64,000 bases of DNA, taken from the NCBI GenBank assembly GCA_002943765.1, contig PQWQ01000005.1, forward strand, positions 3,349,001-3,413,000, written 5' to 3'. The position numbers and the translations under genes were made by a program. This DNA comes from Psoroptes ovis (lineage: Eukaryota > Arthropoda > Arachnida > Sarcoptiformes > Psoroptidae). The notes under the pieces were generated by a model. That model did not search any database and was not told where the DNA came from. It worked only from the letters and a program-made list of their open reading frames with translations. This document shows, one piece after another, positions 34,323 to 47,156 of the stretch (the first letter of the stretch is position 1; each line of letters begins with the position of its first letter).

Positions 34323-34341
34323 CGCACACACACACACACAC
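34323..34341. repeat. (CA)n microsatellite
   Basis: A run of CA dinucleotides, CACGCACACACACACACACA, in robo intron 1. Confidence 0.85.
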
Positions 34342-36955
34342 GAATTTCTATAGATGATATTCATGCGAGAAAATATAAAGGAGACAATGGATCGACCATC
34401 ATTGAAAATCAATGAATGAATTCTTTTACAAAGAATCTTTTTTGGCATCTTTTGATAATCATTCACCAAAGAATAACAAAGAATCAAATGGTGTATAAAA
34501 TCACAAAACAAATTCAATGAAATTCATTGAAATTGAATCAAACAACAATCCTTTATCATCATTCGATTATTTGATTAAGCTGCTCAGCTGTTTGGAAATG
34601 TTTTTGAATTTCATTTTCTCATATTCTTCCCATTGTTTTCTCGATTTAACTGTTTTCTCTGATCTCACAGCCTTCAATTTCAATGGATCACCAACCAAAG
34701 GGTAAGGGGCTATACATTTGTATTATTTTCATTGTTTATTTATTCATTTATTTAGATATTCATTTTTGTGTGTGCAAAATAAAAAACTTATTAACACGAA
34801 ATATCTTTATTTATTTATTCGTTCATTCATTCATTCATCTATTCATTTTTCCCAAAGGATTCATTTTCATTTCGAGAATGCCTCGAAAATGCCAAAACCC
34901 TTTTGGAAACAAAAAATAAAAATAAATAAATAAAAAAAAATCAAACAAAACACCAACAAAACAATTGGAAAATGAATAAGAATCATTTGTTGTTTAAACT
35001 AAACAATTCTCGGGTTATTGTTTGAGCCCAATTGGATACTGGAATTTAAGCAAAAAATCTAAGAATCTTCAGAAAAAAAAGGGAAAATTCTTTGAATTTC
35101 AAATACTAACTCGCACACATCAACGAATTTCAATTGAAAAAAAAATGTTTTCATTCTTCTATTCAATTCAATTCTCAATTTCAATGATTTGAACGATGGT
35201 TAATTTCAAATTTTCTCATTTTCATCATTCATTGATAAATGTTTGGAAATCAAATAACACAATGAACCAAAAGACAACATAGGATGAGATGAATAAAGAA
35301 TTTTTTGATCAAAGAATTCAAGAATTGAATTCAATATGTAATAGTAAGATCATTGAAGCAAATAGATAACACATTTTTCAATATTCGAAATTGATTTCGT
35401 TGTAATTTTATTGAATTCAATCGAGTAATAATATAAAAGAATATCGAATGAATTTCTAATTTTCAAATATTGTAAAAACATTCATTTATTTAAAGGTTAA
35501 TTATTACTATTAACAATTGATTAAAATTGACAAAATTCCGAATCGAAATGAATGAATTTCAATGATCATTTTGAAATTTGAAGTTCAAATATTGAATTCA
35601 ATAGAAATCATGGAGCATTGAATCAAATGATTGATTAAACATTGAAATAGCATTGGTATATTTGATCAAATTACGATTCGATTGAATTTTTCGATTATAA
35701 ATGATCAAAATTCACAAAATTTGACGCCTTTAAACATAACGCATAATGCTCGAAAGCGATGCTCATTATCATAATTATTAGGATTTGAAGATTATGAAGA
35801 TTCAAAGATTGAACATGAAATGATTTATTACTGATCAATTGATGATCCAACTATGATAATCATCATAATTCTCAAATATAATGATAAGTAAACAACAATT
35901 TTCTGGCTGTTTTTTGCTGATTTGCACCAGCGAAAAATATTGAATTAATATTCAATATTAATTCCTTTACACCAGCAGCAGCAGCAGCAATGATTTGTTC
36001 AATGTTTTAGCCTCAAAATGATTATCATCATAATCATCAACAGTCAAAATAAAATATTTTTTTTCTATTCGTCGGGATTAATTTCTTAGTTTTCATAAAT
36101 TTCAAGGCTTTAATGTCATAATTATTAGCCCAATTCAGCAGTTTAGACCAAGGAAAGTCACCAAAAGAAAAGATCAATGAACGATTAATTCTACAGCGAA
36201 AACATTCAAACATCTGATACAAAAAAAAACATGAATAAATTGATTGATTGATTTTCGGGAGGAATCTTTCTAATCCAATTCGACGCGAAAATAAAAAAAT
36301 TACAAAATTCAAAGACAAATACCAAGATCAAAACAAGATAAACATAATGATTAAATATGAAAATATCCAAGATATTCAAGCAATAATTGATTTAACATTC
36401 AAATGGCCAACAGACAAATACTGGAATTTGATTGAATATTACATAATTACTTGATTATTCGAAGGCAGCATAAGCTTACGAGAACAATTTGAAACAAAGA
36501 TAAGAATAAAAGATGTTTTAGAGAATATGTTTCAAAGAATTATGGATTTTTGTTTCCTTCCTTAAACAATTAGAATCGGCGACACATCGACGACCATCAG
36601 CTAAGAATTTCTGGAAAAAATATTTTGAGCAGAATATTCAAAATGAAAATATGGAAAAATATGGAGAAAAATAAATTGCTTGAATGTGTGCACGAATTTG
36701 TTTGACATGTTTGTGAGAAACATTTTGAGACAATGGATACGACAACATATTACAAGCACAAATACAAACACATTGAATAATAACATTTGCTCAGAGAATT
36801 TGGGAGCATTTTGCGAAATTCTGCAACAATGAACGATATTCAAACACAATCAAATATTCTTATATATGGACATAATGGCAAATTGATGGGCAATTAACTT
36901 TTGCAATTGTTTTTTTGCTTGATTTCGGCTTATTTCTGTTGCAAATCTGGTAACA

Positions 36956-36975
36956 TATGTGTGTGTGTGTGTGTG
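36956..36975. repeat. (TG)n microsatellite
   Basis: An uninterrupted run of about ten TG dinucleotides followed by AGAG, in robo intron 1. Confidence 0.85.
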
Positions 36976-37348
36976 AGAGTCAAGAGATGAAATATTTGGC
37001 TGCTAAACAACTTGAATCCAAACGAAAAAAAATGTCTCAAAAATCGATCGATTCAAACAATTATTATTCAATTGGAAAGCTTGGAAAGCTTCAGAGAGAA
37101 AAAAAATCGATTCACTTTTACACTAATTCATTAAGTTTTCAATGGATGGATGAAAATTCTCTTAGAAGAATAATTTGACATTATTCGTTTGTTTTAAATG
37201 AAAAATGATTTTTCATTTAAAGACAAAGATAACACCAACAACAATGATTACTTGGAAGTTCTCTGAAAGCTATTTGAAATTGTTAAATTATTTTTGTTTT
37301 TTTGGAAATTATTAAAATTCAAGGATTTGATTCAGACACAATCGTCCA

Positions 37349-37461
37349 ATGATCGTATGTCAAGTCATATCTCATAAGAATCTCTGGGACAAACGAGCAA
37401 ATGAATTATCTGCTGATGCTGCTGCTGCTAAGAAGGCAATTACAAGACACTTTACAAGTTA
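37349..37461 (+). pseudogene. possible LINE RNase H fragment
   Basis: A 37-codon open stretch includes ISHKNLWDKRANELSADAAA and then KKAI. It resembles the last RNase H motif of LINE ORF2 proteins (H..G..N..AD.LA..A), where the histidine and final acidic residue sit. It stops at a TAA near 37462, and nothing recognisable lies on either side. The A-rich part is partly a GCT repeat, so chance similarity is quite possible. Confidence 0.25.
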
Positions 37462-39421
37462 ATTCTTGATAAATGATTAGCGTTTTGTTTTTGTTTTTCT
37501 GATATTTTTCAATATGAACAAATCATGATTTGTCGCGAAATCATTCGCATCTGTTATTTTGGATTTGTGTATTTGTTTTTTTTTTCAACGAGAATTCGTG
37601 ACAAAATAATTCATTTGTCGAAGCTCTTTTATCAAATCATGAAATCAAATTGAATGGTGATCAAATAAACAACGCATGTCAATGGATTCATTTCCTCCAT
37701 TGAACATAATCGAAACAATTTCTCAAATATGTGTCCGAGAATACAAATAAATTGATTGTCCAAGCATCATCAATCGATAATAAACTGATCAAATGTAATT
37801 ATTGCTTGCTTGTTTACAAGCGATTATTACAATTAAATTTAATCCGAAAAATTTATCAAATAATTGATCTTTGAACATTTGAACATGACAAATGATAATT
37901 TGGGCAATTTCAAATAAAATGATTCAAAGTCGAATAATTCAATGAATTTCAAGCTAAATGAGTTCAATTATGACTGAACAGAATCCTTGAAATCGAAAAA
38001 TATCGGAATAACTTTAGCCTAAAAAAACCACCATATATAACAAACCGTAAAATTTCAAAAGTTTATAATTGAAACTTTATGGTTATATCAATGAAAATAT
38101 ATGAGAATTTATTACGCTATGAAAAATGTATAACCTTTATTATTATAAATTCATTAATAATTAACCATTCAAAGTAAAATTAATGGAACCAAAGATTCAA
38201 ATTATGCCTTGGATATGAGAAAAAAAAATATGTGATTAATGAATATGAGAAAACTAATTGAAATTGAAAATTTCATGCCTTGTTTCAAAGCTAAATATTA
38301 TTTGATTTCAAATAAACCGAAACAGCTTATTCATAAGGCTATGCAGAAATTTGCAATTTTTTTATAACCCTTTTAATTAAAAGTTTATTTACGGGTGAAA
38401 ATAATTTTTTAAAATATTTTTTTTTTTCGTTCAAATAAACTTTCATCGTTCATATGTTTTAAAAAATTATTATAATTAGTAAAATATGGCACACATTTTC
38501 TGTTCAAATATTTTCAAATTAGTTTCAATTTTAATATCATCAATTTGTCATAGCAATCTAATCTAAGCAACAACAATGTGGAGCACCAGCAGTTCAATAA
38601 AGATATTTAACGACGATATTCGAGGAAGACATTCACGATTTCGGAAACAATCTTCGACCAAAGACAATTTACCATAGAAAAATGTGGAAATCGGATAATT
38701 TCTCCATATAAGCACACTGACACAAATTGATTTCAATGCAATTTCAGAGCATAAAAAAATTCAAAATAAAACAGAATAATTTCAAGCTTAATATTTGAAT
38801 TGAAAGCCCTAAATATCATAATGTCATAATCATCAATGGTATATCATAGCAAAATTCAATGATAATGAACACATACACCACACATATAATGATCAATGAA
38901 TATTTATATGCGACAATTTTCTAAATTTTCGAAAAAAATAATAATAATAAGCATAAAATCTGTTAAAATAAATATGGTTAATAATGAATGAATGAATGGA
39001 ATGGAATGATTGGATTGAATAAATGAATAAATGGTAAAATGACTTATGAATATGGCAAAAATGGTCTTGGAAAATGAGTAAAAACAATTTTATTGAGCCG
39101 AAATTTCAATCTCAATAAAATCAACTCTCATTTAGACGATTATATATGGTGATAATAATTGAAATTATACTTGAAATAATTGAAATTACACACACACAGT
39201 AGTAGTTGACGATGAATAAACATTTAGCGAGACAATGATGATGAGCCAATGGTGGCAAATGGTGGCACAAATGATTGCAATAATATTTGAGCACAAATAC
39301 AAACACAAACAAAATCGAAATCGAGTGAAATAATTGAAGAAAAATAATCAAAGAAATTAATGAATCGCTCATTAATTTGAGAAAAAAAATACTAATTATT
39401 TTTTGAACTAATTTCAAAATA

Positions 39422-39502
39422 TTAGGCTATCCGGAAAGTTTTGGCCGATTTTCATTGAGCAACTCTATTGATTAAGCGGAATGAACTTTTCGGACAACCT
39501 AA
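39422..39502 (-). mobile_element. mariner-type MITE, group A copy 3 (reverse)
   Basis: An 81-bp element, TTAGGCTATCCGG...CCGGA-type arms ending CCTAA. The core AGCAACTCTATTGATTAAGC is the reverse complement of group A. The left flank is TA; the right flank is TG. Confidence 0.88.
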
Positions 39503-42500
39503 TGATAATTATTATTATTATTTGAATATCGTTAAGATTTGAGATAAAGATTTCATGGTAATTTTTCGTTTTTCGCAAATCAAAAATTCAAATTTACATC
39601 CAATTAATTAATTCAAGCTTAATCATTCATTCGATCTTATTCAGACAAATATGTGCGACAAGTCTTAACAACAACAAAAATCTCTGGAATCTCCGCAATG
39701 GCCAGATGTGGTCAGTCGAATGACCGATCGAATGACGACAAAAAGTCTTGTCGAAATAAGTCAATAAATGGGCAGAAAAAAATTCTGATGAAAAAATGCT
39801 GTCTGAATCTACTAAATGTGTGTGTGTGTCACGGATATGCAGGTCGAATGGACAAATGACTTATCGAAACAAATGAACAAATCTACAGCCACGAATGAAT
39901 TAATGATAATTATCTTTGGTTTATAATCTTTAATCATTTCTTAAAGCATTGAATCAATAAACTAACGAGCAAACATGTCCATGAAGAGATAATAATAAAT
40001 TTCAATGATGAAAATAATCATAACAATCTTTGATTTTATTGTCTTTTTATGTGATTTTTCGTTTCTTCAAATGTCTTTAAGATCTTAAGAATATCGAAGA
40101 ATATTTGACGGATGATAATTAACACTGGAAAGGAAAAGAAGCATCTGCACTAATTAACCACTTATGAAAACCATGAACCATTTATGAGTTATGGAAATTC
40201 ATTCGTTTATTTGTTTACCATCAAATGATTTACTTAATGATTCAAATGAATTCACTTCCATTGATTATAAGCGTATGGTTTCGAACCAACGTAATCACAA
40301 TAAGTAGTCAAATGTAATTAAAAAAAATCGTCAAATGAATTTTGGATTTACAAAACTCGTGACATTTAAATGAATAAATGAAGAAATGAACAGATTCAAT
40401 GAATGTGTCGAAGCAAATCAAGATCATAAAATTGTTTTTTATTTATTTTAATCAATCTTCTATGAATGAACATGCTGAACATGAATTTTGATCATAATCA
40501 GTTGAAATCAAATTTTTTTTTTTCAAATTTTTCAAAAATTTTTATTTCAAGTTGAATTCAACAGCAAAATTCAACAGAATTCATTCAATTGATGATAATG
40601 ATTATTATTAAAATAATAATTACACTGTGGAGATAATAAAAAATTTTTTGACTCAAAAAAAACCAAAAAGGATATGGTTTAATTCAAATCATAATAAAAA
40701 ACATGCAGCTTATAGATCTCCATACATTCAAAAGCAAAATACAAAGAAACTCGATTGTCAATTTCAAGAAAAATAATTTTGTTCAAAGAAAAATAAATCA
40801 AAGATTATGTAATGGATTCTTCTTGTTCTACGACTTCTTCATTTGAAGAAAATGTCTCTTATCAATGTGTAATCACATTTCTACTGGATGCATTTGTGCT
40901 CTGCTCTTATTATTATTATTTCAATATTTCAATTGAAAAATATATCTGTTTTCAAATATATGAATGCTTGGTTTTCAAACAATTATATTTCGCACAAAAA
41001 AAAAATTGTAATTAAATTCTTTGTTTTTTCAAAATTTCAAATCTTTGAATTTCAACCAACAAACAAGTCTTTGATTTGTTCTTTGAATCAAAAGACAAGT
41101 CTTTGATTCATTCATTCATTTCCAGTGGGTGTTCATCATTGCATTTTGTTTATTTTTCTGCTTGGATTTGTTCAATTTAATATGAATAAACTGGAAAAAA
41201 AAATGTTTGAAATAATCATTTCAGAGTGAATTTATTCAAAGATTTCTCTCTTGAATTGAAAAATGAAATGTTTTTCTTCAAAATTGAACAATAATTCAAT
41301 GATAACAACGATTATTACGAAAGGTAATTTGATATCTTTTGAATAAAACAACAACGAAGCATAAGAAAATTTGAACAAATTTCAGTTTAAATTCATCCAA
41401 TTTTTTGATGACAATCAAGTCAATGGTTGATGATTTCAATGTTTGAATATTTCTGGTCGTTGAAATCATCAGCCAAAATCTATGTGTAATTTCTTATGTT
41501 TTCGATGTAATTCGGATGTCTTGCTGCTGTCTAATGGGGCTAATGTCGATGATATATTATCTCGCTTCAATGATGATGATGATGATGATAAATACATGAC
41601 ATTTTCAAGTCATTTTACATCGAATCAAAGCCGAAAACTTGCATAAACACGATTAGCGGCATAATTTTCATGCCAATTTCTGGTCACATAATTTGGCCAG
41701 TCAAATTTTCGCCAGTCATCAAATGAGATGATAAGCAAGAAATGTATCAAATTTTCAAGCCAAAATGATAAAAGAAATTATCATCGATCTAAATCGATTA
41801 TGTAAATTATCATATATCACAGATTTTTACCATAAAATTTACGATTAATGAAATGAATAAATAAATAAACACACTCGGAGATAATGTTTGCCATTGAAAA
41901 CACGTGGCAAGAAAAAATATTTGTCAAAAAAAATAAAATCGCCATTTGAACCATTTGAATAAATTCAATGAATTTATTCATTCATTCAAAGCGTTTGGCC
42001 TTATTTTACTTTTAAAAAATATATTTTTTTATTAATTCAAACAATTCTCAGAGTCAAAAAAAAATCTGGTCCACACACAATCATTGAAATGAAATTCAAA
42101 CATTCATGCTTTATGATGTGTGATTCCATAGATAAAAATTATATTTTATGATACCAGATGATATTTATTCATTTGGAATCTAAAATTTTTAGATTATCGT
42201 TAATGTAATTACCATTTTAATCGAAAATGATAATCAATCAAATATCAGTTTATTGATCAATAAAGATTTATTTGGCAATTTATTGGCATTCATTTCGTTT
42301 TGACTTTTTCAAATTTTATATTTTACGATTTTTCGACACTGAAAAGCAATAATTTAGAATCGTCGTTGTTGGCTAATAATCCACTAAATAAATATTTGAA
42401 ATTATTTTTTTTTTATCAGAAAATAATGAAAAATTTCGAAGCTACTTCATTCACTATGAATAATTTTGAAATAATGAAATTTCCCATAAAACACTGATAC

Positions 42501-43851
42501 AATTATCACCCTAAAAAATGTCAATAAATTTCATTCTTATTAATATTATCTTAAAACTTGGTTTATGATTCAATTATTTGAAAATTATTTAAAATTTGGG
42601 AAATCATTTCCCTGCGAAAAATGAAATCCAATTTATCAAACACTAATCTGTGAATTATACTTTGAAAATAATTCTGTATAAACGTTAACATCAACACACA
42701 TAAGTCAATGATACACAAATGACAATGTGCAAATATAAACACAGTGTAAAATCTGAAAATTGACAATATTTTTCAACTGAACTGAGATGATATTAAAATA
42801 CATAATATCAACTAATGCATAATCAAATAATTCATAAATCAAATTTTATCTTTGAAAAAATATTTTCATTTTAAACTTTTTTATTTATTTAAATCAAATT
42901 TCAATTTACTTCAGATCTTGTGTGTATTTATCTTTGAACACGGAGAATAAATGATCTGCAAAATATTCGGGTAGTTATACCGTTTAAGTGCTCGCTATTG
43001 AATGAAAAATGATGTGTAAAATGTTCAAAATTCAATGGAAGAATGGCCACAGAGAAATTCTCGGGGAGAAAATGTCCACTTTGATAAGAATTAACTCCAA
43101 TTGAAGACACGGAAAAGAAGAATTTCTTCTTCTCCTCGATTTGAATTCATTGAATTGAATTTCAAATGCATTCAAAGGATCCACAGTGAACAAACTGAGA
43201 CCAACATTTAAATCGATTAAAGAATTTCAAATTTTTTTTTCTGAAGAAAATCCATCAATCATTTGATATTATTTATCAAAGTAAACATAAACATGAATAA
43301 ATCGAATTGAACATTTTGATAAATGTTCAATTCAAATCCATTGAATTTTCTCCATTGAATGGAATGGAATGGAATAAATTTTGGAATCAATCTGAATCAA
43401 CTGAATTTAGATTCAATAATAAACATTGTATCTAAGGTATATTTACAACTGAATTTTTTCCGCCTGCATTCACAGACCATTAAGAATATCCAAGAATATT
43501 CTGGCCCACGAAGGTATTTCAAGAGAAAAACATGGACTTGTAACTCCCTTAGTGAGTATATGATAAATAAATAAATAAACCCTTGAAATAATAAATGGTT
43601 TTAATAACAAAGTTTTTTTTTTGATCATGAAGTAAATCATTTATATTTCACTTTTATAAATCACTTTTAAAACGTACAAACAAACACCAACAAACCAAAG
43701 TAAATAAATTGAAAATTCATCATTTCAATTCATCATGATTCAATTCATCATTGAAATATATCATTGACATATGAAAGCAAACGAAAAAAAAATATGACAA
43801 AACAAAATTTTGAGAATTGAATTAAATTTTGAACAAATTTTCCATTTATTG

Positions 43852-43965
43852 GGTTACAACCCCATTTACAAAATTGCTTTGCCCCCGAATGCCATTAGTG
43901 GTTAATGTCTTCCTGGTTCCTACTGGGGGCTGATGACGACGAATTCAATTGGGAAAATTAATGGG
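43852..43965. other. GC-rich block resembling a LINE 3' UTR scrap
   Basis: A sharply GC-richer block (GGGTTACAACCCC, then CCTGGTTCCTACTGGGGGCT and GATGACGACG) in AT-rich intron. GGGGGCTGATGACG-like endings occur in the 3' UTRs of several arthropod LINEs, but no poly-A or A-rich repeat follows directly, so the call is weak. Confidence 0.2.
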
Positions 43966-44259
43966 GAAACAAGCTCAGGATTCAATGAATTCAATGATTT
44001 AGTTCAATCAAATGATTTAGTTTAACTGGAAAAAGGATCGAAATAAATCAAGTCATTTCATTTCGATTTATTTTATTGAAAATTTTTCAAATTGAAAAAT
44101 TCCATAGAAATATTCTCATTGAAAATACATGAGGAAATATTATTAAAACAAATTATTCGCGATTTAAAACATCTCTATTTTTTTTTCAAAATGATTTTGC
44201 TGCTTTGAAAAATTTAAATGTCATCTTCATTCAATGTTTTCATTTGGCTTGTTTAAATA

Positions 44260-45540
44260 TTACCTTGTCCGGAGTAAAGTTAGGAGTGTTCAAATTCAAT
44301 TTTTTCAAAAACTATTGAAGATTTCTTAGCGAAACTTTAACATAATAAAATTTAGTTTTCTTCAAACCTTATAAATGATTTTCAAGGCCCAAGTACCATA
44401 GGGACCTTGTCAAAATGGCCCTTTTGCAAACTGTTCAAAATGACCAAATTAGCAGTATTTTTGGAAATATTTAAATTTTGTAATCGAATGCTTGAAATCC
44501 ATATTTTCACGAGACAAGACAGTTTTGGTCACAAAAATTATGACCTGGGTCATATTGACCCGACTTTAAATGTCAAAATAGTTTTTCAGGGATAATCACG
44601 TGACAACTTAATTTTCATGGAACCAAACATTATCAAGAAGAATATCATATCCTTGCAGTCTTTTTCAACCATTCTTGAACGGGCCATGGGTCCCGATTAA
44701 CGTCCTATGGGCCTTGGTTGTTATTGCTTAATTTTCGTGCCAGAGATGCCGAAAGACGATGACATGGATATCCATGGTCATGATGAGAATGCTATTCTCT
44801 CACCCGATCCCTGTTGTAAAAATTTTGGTCCTAGCTCTTATTTAACTGGGTAAAATTTCCACTTCCTTCAACAAGAGTATGCTGTAGTGGGGCCCAGAAT
44901 TTTTCAGTGGGAGAAATGTGTCACTATCACTTTGAGAGACGTGTTGAGCAAAGTGAACTCTTGTGACATCAATCTTTTTTCAAGGTGATTTGGTCTTGGG
45001 TCCCATTGTTGGATTCGAATTTTTCGAAATCTGACTTGCTTTGATTTTAGGGGTGTTATGTTCCACACAAGGCTCATAGGAACTTCAAATTTGAGGAACA
45101 GATCACCAACATTCCAGGCTCTTACATTCTTGAAACATTTTTTTGATTCCTCGGATTCTCGGGTCTTTTTCAACCCTTAAACAAACGACTAGTCTTCGAT
45201 CATTTTTGAGCTTTTTCTCCTACTGATGATTGATATCATCGATTTTTCTTCTGTTTTCTGAGAATATCCTAGGCCCATCAAAATTTCCCACAATTGTTTT
45301 TGGATTCTGGAAGCTGTGAATCCTGGAATTATGATGATTTTGTCAAAATCATGCTGTTTTTATTGGACCTTTTTAAAATGGGCCACTCTAGGGTCATCTC
45401 TGAGGGAAATTCGAAAATTCTTTTTTTTTTCGATGAAGCATTAGTCCCAGTACTAGTGGTGAAAATTTGGCCCCGAAACATCAAGCGATTGCTGAATTAT
45501 TTAGATAGATGTCACCCTAACTTTACGCCGGACAAGGTAA
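44260..45540. mobile_element. 1,281-bp terminal-inverted-repeat DNA element, mariner-sized, no intact transposase
   Basis: Twenty-five-bp inverted repeats match with one mismatch: 44260-44284 starts TTACCTTGTCCGG and 45516-45540 is its inverse. The element is flanked by TA on both sides (44258-44259, 45541-45542). The interior is clearly GC-richer than the surrounding intron. Internal frames (44407-44595 +, 44904-45173 -, 45294-45548 +) are short, and I find no HTH, D..D or YSPDLAP-type transposase motif. The size, TA target and TTGTCCGG core suggest a decayed or non-autonomous Tc1/mariner-type element. Confidence 0.78.
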
Positions 45541-47077
45541 TATGTTAGGATAAATATGTTGAACATTTGTAGTTGAATTAGTTGTTGTTTCCATTGAAAA
45601 ATCAAATCATAATAATCATCAATCAATTGTGCTTGAAAATTCAGTGTTCATCGAAAAGAGATGATGATCATCATCATCATTGGTAATTTTCATGGATTCG
45701 AAAACTCGAAAATTGGCCGAAAAAATATCCGAATTGAAAACCAAGAAATCTAAATTTAAAGATTTCAAATTCTTATAAAAGATTTAAATGATCAATTGAC
45801 TTGATTTGTATTTATATGTTCATTCATAAATTCATGTCAATTCATTCATTGAAAAAAATTAATTGATTTACTCTAATGTGTTGAATTCAATTTTGGAGAA
45901 TTTTTAAATCGAAAATTTGAAAAACTCTTAGTAATTCAACGAATTCAATGAGAAAAAACTATCAATTATTCCTCATTACTCCTAGAGAAATATGAAATAT
46001 CAATTCTGAGCAAGGAAAACTAAATAAATCATGACTTTTTGACTTTAAAGCTTCAAACAATGACAAAATAATATGGCAAAGTTAACAAGCAACCAAACGA
46101 CCAAAGTACTGTCAATACAATGCATCAATGTATTTATTTGCGGACAAACATCACATTCATAGTAATAAATATTGATTATGTAACTTTGTTAACATGAGAA
46201 CGGGACAAATATTATTTAATTTGAACAAGTCTAAATAAAGAATCATCATTGAAATTGAAGGGCCAAAAATTCCATTTTAATTGAATTTTTCATCATTTCT
46301 TGATTATCATTGTTATTTTCGATGTATTCGAATGAATTGTACATTCAATTTGTTTGTTTCAAGTGTGTTTCGAGAATTTGAAGTTTTGTACATTCAATTT
46401 TCAATTGAATTGATCCAAAATAATCATCGAAACAATCATTGAAAACTTGTGTAAAAGATGATTGGAAATAGTTGATCAATCCTCATTGATTCACAAATAG
46501 TGGTTCAAGTGGTTTTATTATTCTTTCAATGATGAATTTTTGATTCTTAACTACAGCTCCGCAAACTTGGCTTTGCTTAAGTTTATTGATTTTAATTTTG
46601 GTTGGTTCCTTGGCTGGTTTGTAATCAACCAAATAACATGAAAAATATCAAGAATCGATCTTCAGTGGATCTTCAGTGAATAGATCTTTGATGGATTCGT
46701 GTCTTCTCTGGTTTAAAGGAATTATTTAAAGTCAAAAAAATGATTCTGTGGTTTTCGAAAGTCTTTGGTAAATATATCGATCCATTCAAAACTTGTTTCA
46801 AAGGTTTCAAAGATATCAAAGGCATATTCAAAGCATCAGAAAAGAAGATATTTTGCACATCGATTCAATTCAATATTTCTTCTTATTTCTTACATTTTTT
46901 AATTGCAATTTCATTGCTTGGAAAAGCAAGAAAATGAAAAATTTCAAAAGTTTTGCATCACTGAATTTTGTGAATCATTGTTCTTATTATCATTATTATT
47001 ATGTAATCATTTATATTTTCAAGACATAAGAATAATAATAATAAAGATTGAAATAAGGATCAAAATTCTCTCATATA

Positions 47078-47156
47078 TTGGGTTGTCCCATAAGTTCTTG
47101 CCGTTTTTTGAATTTTTTTCAACCGAAAAATGGCAAGAACTTATGGGACAACCTAA
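47078..47156. mobile_element. mariner-type MITE, group C copy 1
   Basis: A 79-bp palindrome with outer arms TTGGGTTGTCCCATAAGTTC and, inverted, TTAGGTTGTCCCATAAGTTC, followed by TTGCC on both sides. TA flanks are at 47076-47077 and 47157-47158. Confidence 0.9.

Noticed and set aside
40270..40300. Minus-strand GGTTCGAAACC, a perfect tRNA B-box
   Set aside because: There is no A-box 30-60 nt upstream, no acceptor stem can be paired and no T-run terminator is in place.
43440..43575. Possible LINE 3' end finishing in (AAAT)n (AAATAAATAAATAAAC)
   Set aside because: The peptide similarity is too weak and there is no target duplication. The tetranucleotide repeat is common in this window.
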